Origin: Yersinia enterocolitica subsp. enterocolitica | GTDB taxonomy: Bacteria; Pseudomonadota; Gammaproteobacteria; Enterobacterales; Enterobacteriaceae | Assembly: GCF_901472495.1 (NCBI RefSeq) | Contig: NZ_LR590469.1 | Location: forward strand, 248,001-312,000 | Direction: 5' to 3' | Length of the DNA stretch: 64,000 nucleotides | In this document: one piece after another, positions 1-9,560 of the stretch | Layout of the letters: the number at the start of each line of letters is the position of its first letter | Numbering within the stretch: position 1 is the stretch's first letter | The notes under the pieces: model-generated | Databases searched by the model: none | Seen by the model: the letters and a program-made list of their open reading frames with translations, nothing else | Told to the model about the DNA's origin: nothing | Translations under genes and position numbers: made by a program

Positions 1-538
1 ACTTAATGATCGTCACGCAGATCTCTTTCGCGAACCCGTGGATATCGCTTTACGTTTTGGCGTGCCGACTGACTCCAGTTTGGTGGCACTACCTATTTTG
101 TCTCACCATCGGCGGATGCTCTGCGCCAGCCCAGCCTATCTTGCCCGCAATGGTGTGCCGCAAACGCCAGCACAATTGGTGAATCATCAATCGGTGTTAT
201 ATCAGCGTAATGGCCGCCTTTATAATCAATGGCGATTAATGCGGCAAGACGATATTCAGGAAGTCACTATGTCTGGTGAATACATCAGTGATGATGGTGA
301 AATTGCCCGGCGTTGGGCACTGGCGGGGCTGGGGATCGCCAATAAAGCCGCTATTGATGTGATTGCGGATATTCGTGCAGGGCGCTTGGTTCAGGTACTA
401 CCGGACTGGCAGGGTGAGATTTTACCCTTAAATTTATTATGCCCCCACCGCTCACAGGTGTCAGAACGGGTTAGGGGCTTGCAGACTTTTTTGCAGCAGC
501 GATGCCGCGAATGGATGGGAACTTATGGTGATTCCTGA
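1..538 (+). CDS. LysR-family transcriptional regulator, C-terminal part (5' end outside window)
   Basis: The reading frame is open from the window edge (codons start at base 2) to a TGA at 536-538, giving about 178 residues. The visible part is the effector-binding domain of a LysR regulator: the VDIALRFG segment, the CASPAYLARNG segment and the GLGIANKAAIDVI segment are typical of the CrgA/DmlR-like branch. The helix-turn-helix part lies outside the window. It converges with a small minus-strand gene, overlapping it by 16 bases. The target genes cannot be deduced. Confidence 0.85.
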   Translation, partial: LNDRHADLFREPVDIALRFGVPTDSSLVALPILSHHRRMLCASPAYLARNGVPQTPAQLVNHQSVLYQRNGRLYNQWRLMRQDDIQEVTMSGEYISDDGEIARRWALAGLGIANKAAIDVIADIRAGRLVQVLPDWQGEILPLNLLCPHRSQVSERVRGLQTFLQQRCREWMGTYGDS

Positions 539-723
539 CCGTTATTGGATAAGCCCGCAGGGCCAATATCAGACAATGGGCTGGACTGCGTAGTTTCAGT
601 TTCATGTGGGGTGGTTGAACGGGTATAAATGTTCAGTCCAGCCAGAAAAACGCCACCTAATGAACTCAGAGCCATTACCGCAATCAGGATAATGAGTGCT
701 TTTCTCAGCATAATTATTTTCAC
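523..723 (-). CDS. small single-pass membrane protein, hypothetical
   Basis: A 66-codon frame with GTG start at 723, or 62 codons from the ATG at 711. After a short basic N-terminus (LRK) there is one hydrophobic segment of about 20 residues, then a polar, Ser/Thr/Pro-rich tail, so it would be a small inner-membrane protein with a periplasmic tail. No clear Shine-Dalgarno sequence is seen before either start. It overlaps the 3' end of the LysR gene. I do not recognise the family; it may be a non-coding frame. Confidence 0.4.
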   Translation of the reverse strand: MKIIMLRKALIILIAVMALSSLGGVFLAGLNIYTRSTTPHETETTQSSPLSDIGPAGLSNNGQESP

Positions 724-792
724 TTTTTATCTAAACAGCGTGAATTATAGCCCGTTGGCTAAATGAAACAACCATGTTGCATTCTCGGACAA

Positions 793-1683
793 TTAGCGTG
801 GTTTGAACAAAAATTTCCCCAGCGTCACCAAAACCACTGCAGAAACAATAACAGCTAACGCGCACCATTCCGTGGTGGATAGACTTTCACCGGCAAAACC
901 AATACCCAATAATACTGCAACTACCGGATTTACATAGGCATAGCTGGTTGCAACAGCGGGGCGGACATTTTTCAGCAAAAACATGTAAGCACTGATAGCC
1001 AGCATGGAACCAAAAACAATCAAATAGAGTAGTGAGAGGATTCCTCCCATTGAGGGCATTTGATTGAGCTCTTCGCCGCTTAATGCACTGGCAAGTAACA
1101 GAACAACGCCAGCAACCAGCATTTGTGCTGCACCAGACATCGCTCCACTTGGCAACGCCAGCCGTGAGCTCCAAACCGAGCCGAATGCCCAACTGGCTGA
1201 CGCCAGTAATATCAACATCGCACCCAGTGGGTTACCTAATAAGTTACTGCCGGTATTGAGTAATATAATGCCCACTAACCCGAGAGCAATGCCCGACCAT
1301 TCCAGCTTAGTATTACGCATTCCCCATAACATACTGAAACACAAAGTGAATAATGGAACGGTCGCGACCATAACGGCAGCAATACCGGAGGGGACATGTT
1401 GGTGTTCTGCAATGGTGACCAACCCATTACCGATAGCCAATAATAAAACACCAATTGCGCTGGCCCCCATCCATTGGCGCAAAGTCGGCAGAGCATGACC
1501 GCGAATAGCCAGGAAGCTGAACAGTAAGACTCCGGCAATCAGGTAGCGTAATCCCGCCATCATCAACGGTGGCCAGCTTTCGACCCCGATTCGAATGACC
1601 AGATAGGTAGAACCCCAGACGAAGTATAAGGTGAACAGTGAACCGACTAGCAACCACAGATTACGGTTATTTTGCTTCAGCAT
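793..1683 (-). CDS. yedA: EamA-family (DMT) inner-membrane transporter, YedA-like
   Basis: 296 residues with about ten hydrophobic segments, the layout of the drug/metabolite transporter superfamily with two EamA repeats. The N-terminal VWGSTYLVIRIGVESWPPLMMAG stretch and the C-terminal ATSYAYVNPVVAVLLG stretch are near-identical to E. coli YedA as I remember it. It is likely an exporter of small metabolites or amino acids; the substrate is unknown. Start ATG at 1681-1683 has only a weak ribosome site. It stands alone between a convergent small gene and a divergent alginate-lyase-family gene. Confidence 0.88.
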   Translation of the reverse strand: MLKQNNRNLWLLVGSLFTLYFVWGSTYLVIRIGVESWPPLMMAGLRYLIAGVLLFSFLAIRGHALPTLRQWMGASAIGVLLLAIGNGLVTIAEHQHVPSGIAAVMVATVPLFTLCFSMLWGMRNTKLEWSGIALGLVGIILLNTGSNLLGNPLGAMLILLASASWAFGSVWSSRLALPSGAMSGAAQMLVAGVVLLLASALSGEELNQMPSMGGILSLLYLIVFGSMLAISAYMFLLKNVRPAVATSYAYVNPVVAVLLGIGFAGESLSTTEWCALAVIVSAVVLVTLGKFLFKPR

Positions 1684-1963
1684 AGTTATTCAATAGGAAA
1701 GGAACAGTAAAACAGAGATGTATCAGTAAACATGAGAATAGTGATCGTTACCAAAGGTTTTTATTATTTTTTTACGTTTTAATTTTTCGTCTAAAATTTT
1801 CATTAAAACAGAGAGTTATTCTTATGGTTAACAACTGCCGGGTTAATAGACAGTGACAAAAGCTACTCTTCTCAAGAAAGCAAAAATTGCTTCAGGCATG
1901 ATGCATAAAATCAGGTGGCTCAACTGAGCTTATATGACAATTATCAGACAAGGTGAGTGATTT

Positions 1964-3274
1964 ATGGGGCCGATGGAGAGTCAGATTAGAATACGCATTA
2001 CTAATCTTATACGTACTTATTCCGGCCTGGTGGCACTATTGTCACTGTTTATGATGCCAGTAGCCGAGGCGGTACAGAGTGAATATGCTTTTTTATCTCC
2101 CAGCGTATTACAGCATAATCAACGGGCTATCGCGCAAAATAACAAGAAAGGGCAAGAGCAGATCCCCGTGACAACACAGCAGGCTTACCGCCAGTTATTG
2201 CAGCAAGCGGACAAAATACTGAAACAACCCAACCCCAGTGTCATGGATAAAAATAGAGTTCCGCCCAGTGGCTCTAAGCATGATTATCTGAGTCTCAGTG
2301 CGTATTGGTGGCCAGATAGTCAAAAAACTGATGGTTTACCTTGGATACGCCAAGACGGGCAGATTAATCCCGCCAGTAAAAATGAAGACAGTGATGGTGT
2401 ACGTTTGGCTGATTTTACTGCAAAGGTACAGGCATTGACGTTAGCTTGGTATTTTTCCGGTGAACAGAAATATGCGGATAAAGCCATTAGCCTGATTCGA
2501 ACCTGGTTTATTGACCCGGATACTCGCATGAATCCTAACCTGGATTTCGCTCAGGGAGTACCGGGAATTGCCGCAGGGCGCGGAACGGGAGTTTTGGATG
2601 GGCGTTACTTTGCCACTCGCATTGTCGATTCGTTGATTATGCTACAGCAGAATAAAAACTGGACGGTGCAAGATGAAAAGCAGATTCGGCACTGGATGAC
2701 AGAGTATCTACAGTGGTTACGCTACAGTGCAGCAGGTAAAAAAGAAGCTGCGGCGCAGAATAATCACGGCAATTGGTATGCGGTACAAGTGGCGGGTATC
2801 GCCTGGTATTTGCAACAACCGATTATCGTAGTTGAGATGGCTGAGTTGCTGAAAACCAAACTGAATAGCCAATTAGCAGCAGATGGTTCACAACCGCTGG
2901 AGTTGGCGCGAACGCGCTCATTCCATTACAGCTATTTCAGTTTGCAAGCGGCCATACTGATGGCCCAATTGGCAGATAAAGTTCATGTCGATCTGTGGCA
3001 TTACCACACTCCGAATGGCAGTGGTTTAATTAAAGCGCTTGATTTTATGGCTCCTTTTTCTAACGAACAAAACAAATGGCCCTACCATAGTCTTGATCAT
3101 ATTGGTGTACGACTCGTGCCTCTGATGGTTGAGACAGACAAAGCGTTGGGTGAAAATCGCTACCAACAATGGATACAGCAAGCTGATTTTTCCGCTAACA
3201 ATAACAAGCGAAGAGGTGCGGTAACTGAAGCCTTGCGTGACATTGGGCTATTATTTGTATCGGTTAACAAATAG
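1964..3274 (+). CDS. alginate-lyase-family (PF05426-type) secreted polysaccharide lyase
   Basis: 436 residues. The start at 1964 is preceded by AAGGTGAG at good spacing; an ATG three codons later is also possible. The N-terminus has a basic region, a hydrophobic run and VAEA, consistent with a Sec signal peptide, so the protein should be periplasmic. The SLSAYWWPD motif, the PWIRQDG segment, NHGNWYAVQ and SFHYSYFSL are features of the alginate_lyase fold. Family members cleave uronic-acid polysaccharides by beta-elimination; the real substrate here is unknown. It is monocistronic and faces a general porin gene, which may or may not be functionally linked. Confidence 0.72.
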   Translation: MGPMESQIRIRITNLIRTYSGLVALLSLFMMPVAEAVQSEYAFLSPSVLQHNQRAIAQNNKKGQEQIPVTTQQAYRQLLQQADKILKQPNPSVMDKNRVPPSGSKHDYLSLSAYWWPDSQKTDGLPWIRQDGQINPASKNEDSDGVRLADFTAKVQALTLAWYFSGEQKYADKAISLIRTWFIDPDTRMNPNLDFAQGVPGIAAGRGTGVLDGRYFATRIVDSLIMLQQNKNWTVQDEKQIRHWMTEYLQWLRYSAAGKKEAAAQNNHGNWYAVQVAGIAWYLQQPIIVVEMAELLKTKLNSQLAADGSQPLELARTRSFHYSYFSLQAAILMAQLADKVHVDLWHYHTPNGSGLIKALDFMAPFSNEQNKWPYHSLDHIGVRLVPLMVETDKALGENRYQQWIQQADFSANNNKRRGAVTEALRDIGLLFVSVNK

Positions 3275-3280
3275 TGGATA

Positions 3281-3307
3281 ATAAAAAGCCGGGAGGGATC
3301 TCCCGGC
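3281..3307 (-). terminator. intrinsic terminator of the porin gene
   Basis: GCCGGGAG at 3288-3295 pairs perfectly with CTCCCGGC at 3300-3307 around a four-base loop. Read on the minus strand the stem is followed by TTTTTATTAT, so it terminates the porin transcript about 90 bases after its stop. Confidence 0.85.
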
Positions 3308-3397
3308 AAAATGTGATGACTTTAATAAAATAAATTCACAAAACACGATGAAGCATTCAAACAATAAAGCAATGAGGGTAATGCAAATCAATAACGA

Positions 3398-4513
3398 TTA
3401 GAACTGATAGACCAGGCCAACAGCCAGAACGTTATCAGTGTTCAGTTTCAACTTATTATCGTCGTTAAGTTGGTTTATTTTATAATCAACATAGGTAGAC
3501 ATGTTTTTATTGAAGTAATAGTAAGCACCGATATCAACATATTTAACTAAATCGGCATCACCAATCCCTTCGATATCTTTTCCTTTAGACTGAATATAAG
3601 CCAAAGAAGGTTTTAATCCGAAATCAAATAGGTATTGCGCAACTAATTCAACGTTTTGTGTTTTATTAGCAAAACCACTGACGCTAGTTGAGACATTATT
3701 AATAACGGCAGTGCCGGAAATAGGCGTCATATTACGTGTTTCGGCGTAAGTTGCACCCAGGTAAACACCGTTATCGTCATATTTCAGACCGGTAGTCCAG
3801 GCATCTGCTTTATCGCCTTTACCAAATCGCCCTTCTTTCTGTGCGGTGGTGCGGTTAGATGAGGCATAGGCCGCACCTACACTAACACCTGCGCCAATTT
3901 CATAGCTGGAAGACAAACCGAAGCCGTCACCATTCTGTTTGGTGGCATCTGCGCGACCATTGGTATTGTCAGTTTCGCTGCCGTTTTTGCCCTGATATTG
4001 CAGGGAGAACTTCAGGCCATCAACCAGACCGAAGAAGTCAGTGTTACGATAAGTGGCAACGCCGGTTGTACGGCCAGTCATGAAGTTGTCGGTTCTGGTG
4101 TAGCTGTCATTACCGAATTCTGGCAGCATATCGGTCCAGGCGGCGATGTCATATAATACGCCGTAGTTACGGCCATAATCGATTGAGCCTAATTTCCCAT
4201 AACGTAAACCGGCAAACGCTAAACGTGTTTTGTTATCTTTTGTTTCCTGGCTTTCAGCATAGTTAGCAGCAATGTTATATTCCCACTGACCATAACCTGT
4301 CAGTTGGTCGGTAATCTGGGTGGCACCTTTAAAACCAAAGCGGACATAAGACTTGTCGCCATCACTTTTATTATTATCAGAGAAGTAGTGTAGTGCTTTT
4401 ACTTTTCCGTATAAATCGAGTTTATTGCCGTCTTTATTATAGATTTCTGCTGCATGTGAAGTTGTGGCAACTAATAAGGCTGGTACCAGGATTGCCAGAA
4501 TATTACGTTTCAT
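3398..4513 (-). CDS. general trimeric porin (OmpC/OmpF family)
   Basis: 371 residues from ATG 4513, chosen because it begins a classical signal peptide (MKRNILAILVPALLVATTSHA, cleavage before AEIYNKDG). The mature protein opens with the enterobacterial porin sequence EIYNKDGNKLDLYGKV and ends in Phe (GLVYQF), the signal recognised by the BAM complex. The loop-3 region with the DMLPEFGNDSY segment is present. It forms a 16-stranded outer-membrane channel for small hydrophilic solutes. Upstream in-frame codons add 21 residues but would bury the signal peptide. Assignment to a specific orthologue (OmpC, OmpF, PhoE) is not possible by eye. Confidence 0.92.
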   Translation of the reverse strand: MKRNILAILVPALLVATTSHAAEIYNKDGNKLDLYGKVKALHYFSDNNKSDGDKSYVRFGFKGATQITDQLTGYGQWEYNIAANYAESQETKDNKTRLAFAGLRYGKLGSIDYGRNYGVLYDIAAWTDMLPEFGNDSYTRTDNFMTGRTTGVATYRNTDFFGLVDGLKFSLQYQGKNGSETDNTNGRADATKQNGDGFGLSSSYEIGAGVSVGAAYASSNRTTAQKEGRFGKGDKADAWTTGLKYDDNGVYLGATYAETRNMTPISGTAVINNVSTSVSGFANKTQNVELVAQYLFDFGLKPSLAYIQSKGKDIEGIGDADLVKYVDIGAYYYFNKNMSTYVDYKINQLNDDNKLKLNTDNVLAVGLVYQF

Positions 4514-4707
4514 ATTTTTTGCCCTGTTTCTCTTATTTAAAAAGACGCGAGTAGTAGAATTTTTTGCTGTATTCAATATCTGTCTGAATTCATCCAGCGC
4601 AGAATTTTTACCGCATCTGTGTGATATATTTATGACAAAACATAAATAACTGCGACATTGCGTAAATATTGTTCATTTTTATTAGCGATAAACTGACACT
4701 TCATCTG

Positions 4708-4881
<174 letters not shown>

Positions 4882-4952
4882 GGTGCTTTCGGGCTGACGT
4901 GAGCGTTGCGGTGTGGGACAATAGGGCAACATTCAGTTTAGATAAGATATGC

Positions 4953-7136
4953 ATGGCGTTATCCCCGGCAGTAAAAGAACAAATAAGTCAGTGGTATAAG
5001 GCTCTTTCGCAGCAGATTCCGGATTTTATTTCCCGTACGCCGCAGCGCCAGATGATCGCCGAAGTGGCGAAAACGCTGGCGGGTGATGCTGGCCGACATT
5101 TGGCTATCGAGGCCCCGACGGGGGTCGGCAAAACCCTGTCTTATCTGATCCCTGGTATTGCTGTCGGCCGGGCGGAAAGCAAGCCGCTGGTGGTCAGTAC
5201 CGCAAATGTGGCGTTGCAGGATCAGATTTACAGCAAAGATTTGCCGCTGTTGAAGAAGATTATTCCCGACCTTAAGTTCACCGGTGCCTTCGGGCGTGGG
5301 CGATATGTCTGTCCGCGCAATCTGGCGGCGATGTGCACCGATGTTTCCGGGCAAGGGGATTTATCACTCTTTCTCGGCGATGAGTTGGCACCCGCCAATG
5401 GTGAGGAGCAGGCAACCTGTTTAGCGCTGTCCAAATCATTGAACAGCCATGTCTGGGATGGGCTGCGTGACCATCATCAGTTATCACTCAGTGACAGTTT
5501 ATGGGCTAAATTAAGTACCGATAAAGTCAATTGCCTGGGGCGTAATTGCCATTATTTTCGTGAATGTCCGTTCTTTATTGCCCGCAAGGAAATTGAGAGC
5601 GCCGATGTGGTGGTAGCCAATCATGCTTTAGTCATGGCAGCACTGGAAACTGAATCCGTATTACCCAATCCAAAAGAGCTGCTGCTGGTGTTGGATGAGG
5701 GCCATCATCTGCCAGATGTAGCCCGTGATGCACTCGAGATTGAAGGTGAAATCACCGCCGTTTTTGCCAATATGCAATTGGATATGATTGTTCGGCTGGT
5801 GGATCAATGCATGGTGCAATATCGGCCTAAAAACCCTCCCGGTTTAGCGAATCCCGAACGTTTAAAAGACCATTGCGAACAACTGCGTGAGCTGATGTTG
5901 AGTGTCGAGCAGCAAGTTAACCAACTGCTGCCAGCCGATGGCAGTCCGGCGGTATATCGTTTTGAAATGGGGGAACTACCCGGTAGTTTGACGGAAGATT
6001 GTGCCAAATTATTCAAGTTAACCGATGCGTTACGTGGCCTGGCTGAGTTCGTTCTCAATGATTTAAGCGAACAAACCGGCAAGCACGATATTGTGCGGTT
6101 ACATCGTGCTATTTTGCAAATGAGCCGGACATTGGGTTATCTGGAGGCCATGAGCAAACTTTGGCGCTTGGCGGCGATGGCAAAAGCCTCGAATGCACCG
6201 ATTTCCAAGTGGATTACCCGAGATTATCGTGAGAACCAAACGCATCTCTATTTCCACTGTGTGGGAATACGCGTCAGCGATCAGTTGGATAAAATGCTGT
6301 GGCGCAAAGTGCCGCACGTCATTGTCACTTCTGCCACTTTACGTTCGCTTAATAGTTTTGCTCGTTTGCAGGAACTCAGCGGGTTGAGTGAGAAGGCCGG
6401 AGACCGATTTGAAACCTTGTCATCGCCGTTTAATCATATTGAGCAAGGGAAGCTGATTATTCCCAAAATGCGCTTTGAACCCACCATGGCCCATGAGGCT
6501 GAGCATCTGGCGGAAATGGCGCAATTTTTCCGTACCCAACACGCCAGCGGGCGGCATAAGGGCATGTTGATCCTATTTAGTAGCCATCGGGCGATGCAAA
6601 CTTTCCTCAGTCATGTCACTGATCTGCGCTTGATGTTGTTAGTTCAGGGCGATCAACCGCGCTATCGGCTGGTAGAAGAGCACCGCAAGCGAGTGAAAAA
6701 GGGCACCGCCAGTGTATTGATAGGTTTGCAATCTTTTGCTGAAGGATTGGATTTGAAAGGTGAATTATTGACTCAGGTTCATATACACAAAATTTCATTT
6801 CCACCTATCGACAGCCCGGTGATTCTGACCGAAGGGGAATGGCTTAAGTCGTTGAATCGCTATCCGTTTGAGGTGCAAAGTTTGCCAAGTGCGTCGTTCA
6901 ACTTGATTCAGCAGGTTGGGCGTTTGATTCGCAGTAACCAATGCCACGGTGAAATTGTTATTTATGACCGGCGTTTATTAACCAAGGGTTATGGTTCGCG
7001 ATTGTTGGCGGCGCTACCTGTTTTCCCTATTGAGCAGCCCGATATGCCGGAGGGCAAAGTTGTTACTACTCCCATGGTGAAAGCGGTTGCTAAGGCCTCA
7101 GGGAAGAAAGTACGAAGAAAACGAACAGCCTTATAG
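4953..7136 (+). CDS. dinG: ATP-dependent DNA helicase DinG
   Basis: 727 residues from ATG 4953, matching the E. coli start (MALS...); a GTG at 4899 would add 18 residues with no homologue. It is an XPD-like superfamily 2, 5'-3' helicase. Walker A is APTGVGKT (about residue 55) and the DEGH box follows VLD. The four iron-sulphur cysteines are visible (RYVCPRN, then NCLGRNCHYFRECPFF). The QVGRLIRS motif near the C-terminus completes the helicase core. It unwinds R-loops, D-loops and forked DNA during repair. E. coli dinG is LexA-controlled, but no convincing LexA box is seen upstream here. Confidence 0.97.
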   Translation: MALSPAVKEQISQWYKALSQQIPDFISRTPQRQMIAEVAKTLAGDAGRHLAIEAPTGVGKTLSYLIPGIAVGRAESKPLVVSTANVALQDQIYSKDLPLLKKIIPDLKFTGAFGRGRYVCPRNLAAMCTDVSGQGDLSLFLGDELAPANGEEQATCLALSKSLNSHVWDGLRDHHQLSLSDSLWAKLSTDKVNCLGRNCHYFRECPFFIARKEIESADVVVANHALVMAALETESVLPNPKELLLVLDEGHHLPDVARDALEIEGEITAVFANMQLDMIVRLVDQCMVQYRPKNPPGLANPERLKDHCEQLRELMLSVEQQVNQLLPADGSPAVYRFEMGELPGSLTEDCAKLFKLTDALRGLAEFVLNDLSEQTGKHDIVRLHRAILQMSRTLGYLEAMSKLWRLAAMAKASNAPISKWITRDYRENQTHLYFHCVGIRVSDQLDKMLWRKVPHVIVTSATLRSLNSFARLQELSGLSEKAGDRFETLSSPFNHIEQGKLIIPKMRFEPTMAHEAEHLAEMAQFFRTQHASGRHKGMLILFSSHRAMQTFLSHVTDLRLMLLVQGDQPRYRLVEEHRKRVKKGTASVLIGLQSFAEGLDLKGELLTQVHIHKISFPPIDSPVILTEGEWLKSLNRYPFEVQSLPSASFNLIQQVGRLIRSNQCHGEIVIYDRRLLTKGYGSRLLAALPVFPIEQPDMPEGKVVTTPMVKAVAKASGKKVRRKRTAL

Positions 7137-7447
7137 TGGTTGCTAAGCTGGTTTGGTTATGAAGCGGAGCGAGTGATTATTCCGATTGATAATCGACCAG
7201 CCTATATTGCGATTTACTTAAATTTCATGGCAAATCTCATTTCTCAAGTTAATAATTTCTGAAAAAAACCATTTGATCTGAAATCTTTTCTGATAGGCAT
7301 GAATCCAGTGACTAATATTATATCAGCCGCTGGTAAGCTGACCCTAACAAGTCAAGCCTGGCAGTACCTCCGGTGAAAATTGCTGGTTATTGGTTAGCGG
7401 CAATGCTAACTGCTATCGACATATTTGGCGGGCAGAGGTAGATCAGA
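7137..7447. other. intergenic region dinG-aqpZ
   Basis: 311 bases with no gene, no repeat and no terminator that I can recognise. It must hold the aqpZ promoter. The ribosome site AGAGGTAGATCAGA lies just before the aqpZ ATG. Confidence 0.5.
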
Positions 7448-8153
7448 ATGAAACAGCTAATGGCAGAGTTTATTGGCACTTTCTGGCTGGTATTAGGCGG
7501 GTGTGGCAGTGCAGTATTGGCGGCAATGTTCCCGGTAGCGGGTATCGGATTTCTCGGTGTGGCGTTGGCATTCGGGCTGACTGTTGTCACGATGGCTTAT
7601 GCATTAGGGCATGTCTCTGGTGCGCATTTTAACCCTGCGGTGTCGCTTGGTTTATGGGTCGGAGGCCGTTTTTCTGGCGCGCAATTGATTCCTTATATCA
7701 TTGCACAAGTACTGGGGGGGGTTAGCCGGGGCGGCAATTTTGTATTTAATCGCCAGTGGTAAGGCCGGTTTCGATGTGACAGCCGGATTTGCCAGTAACG
7801 GCTTTGGCGTCCGCTCACCGGGGGGTTATAGCTTACAAGCGGTATTGGTCGCCGAAGTGATTCTAACTATGGGGTTCGTGATGGTGATTATGGGGGCGAC
7901 GGATATACGTTCTCCGGCAGTAGCCGCACCGCTGGCGATCGGTCTGTGTCTGACACTGATTCACTTAATTAGCATTCCGGTAGATAACACTTCAGTTAAT
8001 CCAGCCCGTAGCACCGGGGTAGCCATTTTTGCCGGTGGAATTGCATTACAGCAGTTATGGGTATTTTGGTTAGCACCTTTAGTCGGCGGAGCCTTAGGGG
8101 GAGCTATCTACCGTGTGTTGTTTAGCCCACCGGAAGAGTTGAATAATAGATAG
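7448..8153 (+). pseudogene. aqpZ: aquaporin Z, interrupted by a +1 frameshift in a G run
   Basis: The first part (7448 to about 7721) encodes the N-terminal half of AqpZ including the first NPA box (HFNPAVSLG). The second part, in another frame to 8153, encodes the C-terminal half with the second NPA box (SVNPARSTG). They join at eight Gs, 7714-7721. With seven Gs the frame runs AQVLGGLAGAAIL, aligning without a gap with E. coli AqpZ, and restores an ordinary water channel of about 234 residues. As written the product stops at codon 105 with a divergent tail. It may be a true pseudogene, a phase-variable tract or a sequencing error. It lies between dinG and ybiB, which are adjacent in E. coli. 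Confidence 0.9.
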
Positions 8154-8160
8154 AGATATA

Positions 8161-8200
8161 CAGGTCACTGCGGTGCTTCACCCTCAGCAGTGGCCTGTTT
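8161..8200 (+). terminator. intrinsic terminator after aqpZ
   Basis: CAGGTCACTGC at 8161-8171 pairs with GCAGTGGCCTG at 8187-8197 (one G-U pair), followed by TTT. It sits just after the aqpZ stop. Confidence 0.65.
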
Positions 8201-8360
8201 CACCCGCAAACTGACCGCTATTAACTCCGTTAGTGATATTGTTCCCGCAGCTTTTATCCCCCACTTAACCTGGTAACTATTTCGGGCATATCCATCCCTA
8301 TCGATGATAAAGTTTCAGTCATATACATTTTCAAAACATTGATAGGGGAAATGCCGCACC

Positions 8361-9341
8361 ATGAATTACAGCAAAATTATCAAAGAGATTGGGCGCGGTA
8401 AAAATCATGCCCGCGATTTGGATCAGGATACCGCCTGTGAACTGTATAAAGCCATGTTGGCCGGACAAGTACCTGCGCTGGAATTGGGTGCTATCCTGAT
8501 TGCATTTCGTATCAAAGGTGAGTCTGAACAGGAAATTCTGGGATTTTATCAGGCTATGCAGCAACAGGTTATGCCCCTGCGTGTACCCGCTGGCCGCCCG
8601 TTGCCGGTCGTCATTCCAAGCTACAACGGAGCGCGTAAACAAGCCAATCTCACCCCGTTATTGGCATTATTGCTCTCGCGTCTTGGGCTACCCGTAGTGG
8701 TGCACGGCGTGACAGAAGATAACAGTCGGGTGACCAGTGCCGAGATTTTCCAACAGTTGGATATCCCTTGGTCACACAACTCAGCAGAGGCTCAGCAGCG
8801 CCTGGATAATGGGTTGCCGGTATTTATTCCCGTTTCAGCGCTGTCCGCTCAATTGGACGAACAATTACAGCAACGCTGGCGTATGGGTGTGAGAAACAGC
8901 AGCCACACCTTAGCAAAGTTGGCAACACCCTTTATTCACGATCAAGCACTGCGTCTGGCCAGCGTATCTCATCCAGAATATATGCAAAAAGTTGGCGGTT
9001 TTTTCCAGGCGATTAATGCCCCCGCCTTGTTGCAGCAAGGAACTGAAGGGGAAGTTTATGCAAATCCGTTACGCTGCCCGCCAATTCACTATATCAATAA
9101 CGGTGAGCAGCAAATTTTATTGGATCGCCAACCAGAACCGGGTGAGCTTGAATTACCTTCGTCGAAAGATGCAGCTATAACCGCACGCTGGATTGAGGAT
9201 TGTTTGGCTGGTGTTTTACCTATTCCTGATTCTATCCAGAAACAGCTGGCATGCTGTTTAGTTGCCGTGGGGCAGGTGAACACAGTCGAACTTGCACAGC
9301 AACAGATTAATGACTTATACGGAATCACCATCACTCGGTAG
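8361..9341 (+). CDS. ybiB: YbiB, TrpD2-type glycosyl/phosphoribosyltransferase-like DNA-binding protein
   Basis: 326 residues starting MNYSKIIKEIGRGKNHARDL, with the all-helical N-terminal domain followed by a nucleoside phosphorylase-type alpha/beta domain as in anthranilate phosphoribosyltransferase. The PVVIPSYNGARKQANLTPL stretch and the GVTEDNSRVTSAE segment match the YbiB/TrpD2 branch, which does not make tryptophan. E. coli YbiB is known to bind nucleic acids and to be transcribed with dinG; here aqpZ separates them and a terminator precedes this gene, so it probably has its own promoter. Confidence 0.9.
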   Translation: MNYSKIIKEIGRGKNHARDLDQDTACELYKAMLAGQVPALELGAILIAFRIKGESEQEILGFYQAMQQQVMPLRVPAGRPLPVVIPSYNGARKQANLTPLLALLLSRLGLPVVVHGVTEDNSRVTSAEIFQQLDIPWSHNSAEAQQRLDNGLPVFIPVSALSAQLDEQLQQRWRMGVRNSSHTLAKLATPFIHDQALRLASVSHPEYMQKVGGFFQAINAPALLQQGTEGEVYANPLRCPPIHYINNGEQQILLDRQPEPGELELPSSKDAAITARWIEDCLAGVLPIPDSIQKQLACCLVAVGQVNTVELAQQQINDLYGITITR

Positions 9342-9560
9342 ATGTCATGACGTTATTGTATGTTTTATTGAGTTTGGGTTGCATAAATATTTGTAATGGA
9401 TATTTTCCTATTTAAATGGTTCTTACCATATAAAATATAGAGTTTTTTATTTAAATATAATCACGACTTGTTGTCTTTTTTTACAGTGATAGACTGAAAA
9501 AGTCGTTTTTTTTTCTTGTCTGAATATGTTTTTAATGAAAAATAGCCAAAAAGGAGCGCT

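Noticed and set aside
1064..1498. 144-codon frame antisense to yedA
   Set aside because: Shadow of the transporter gene; composition reflects hydrophobic codons read in reverse.
4882..4952. Possible LexA box for dinG
   Set aside because: No CTGT...ACAG palindrome with acceptable spacing could be found.
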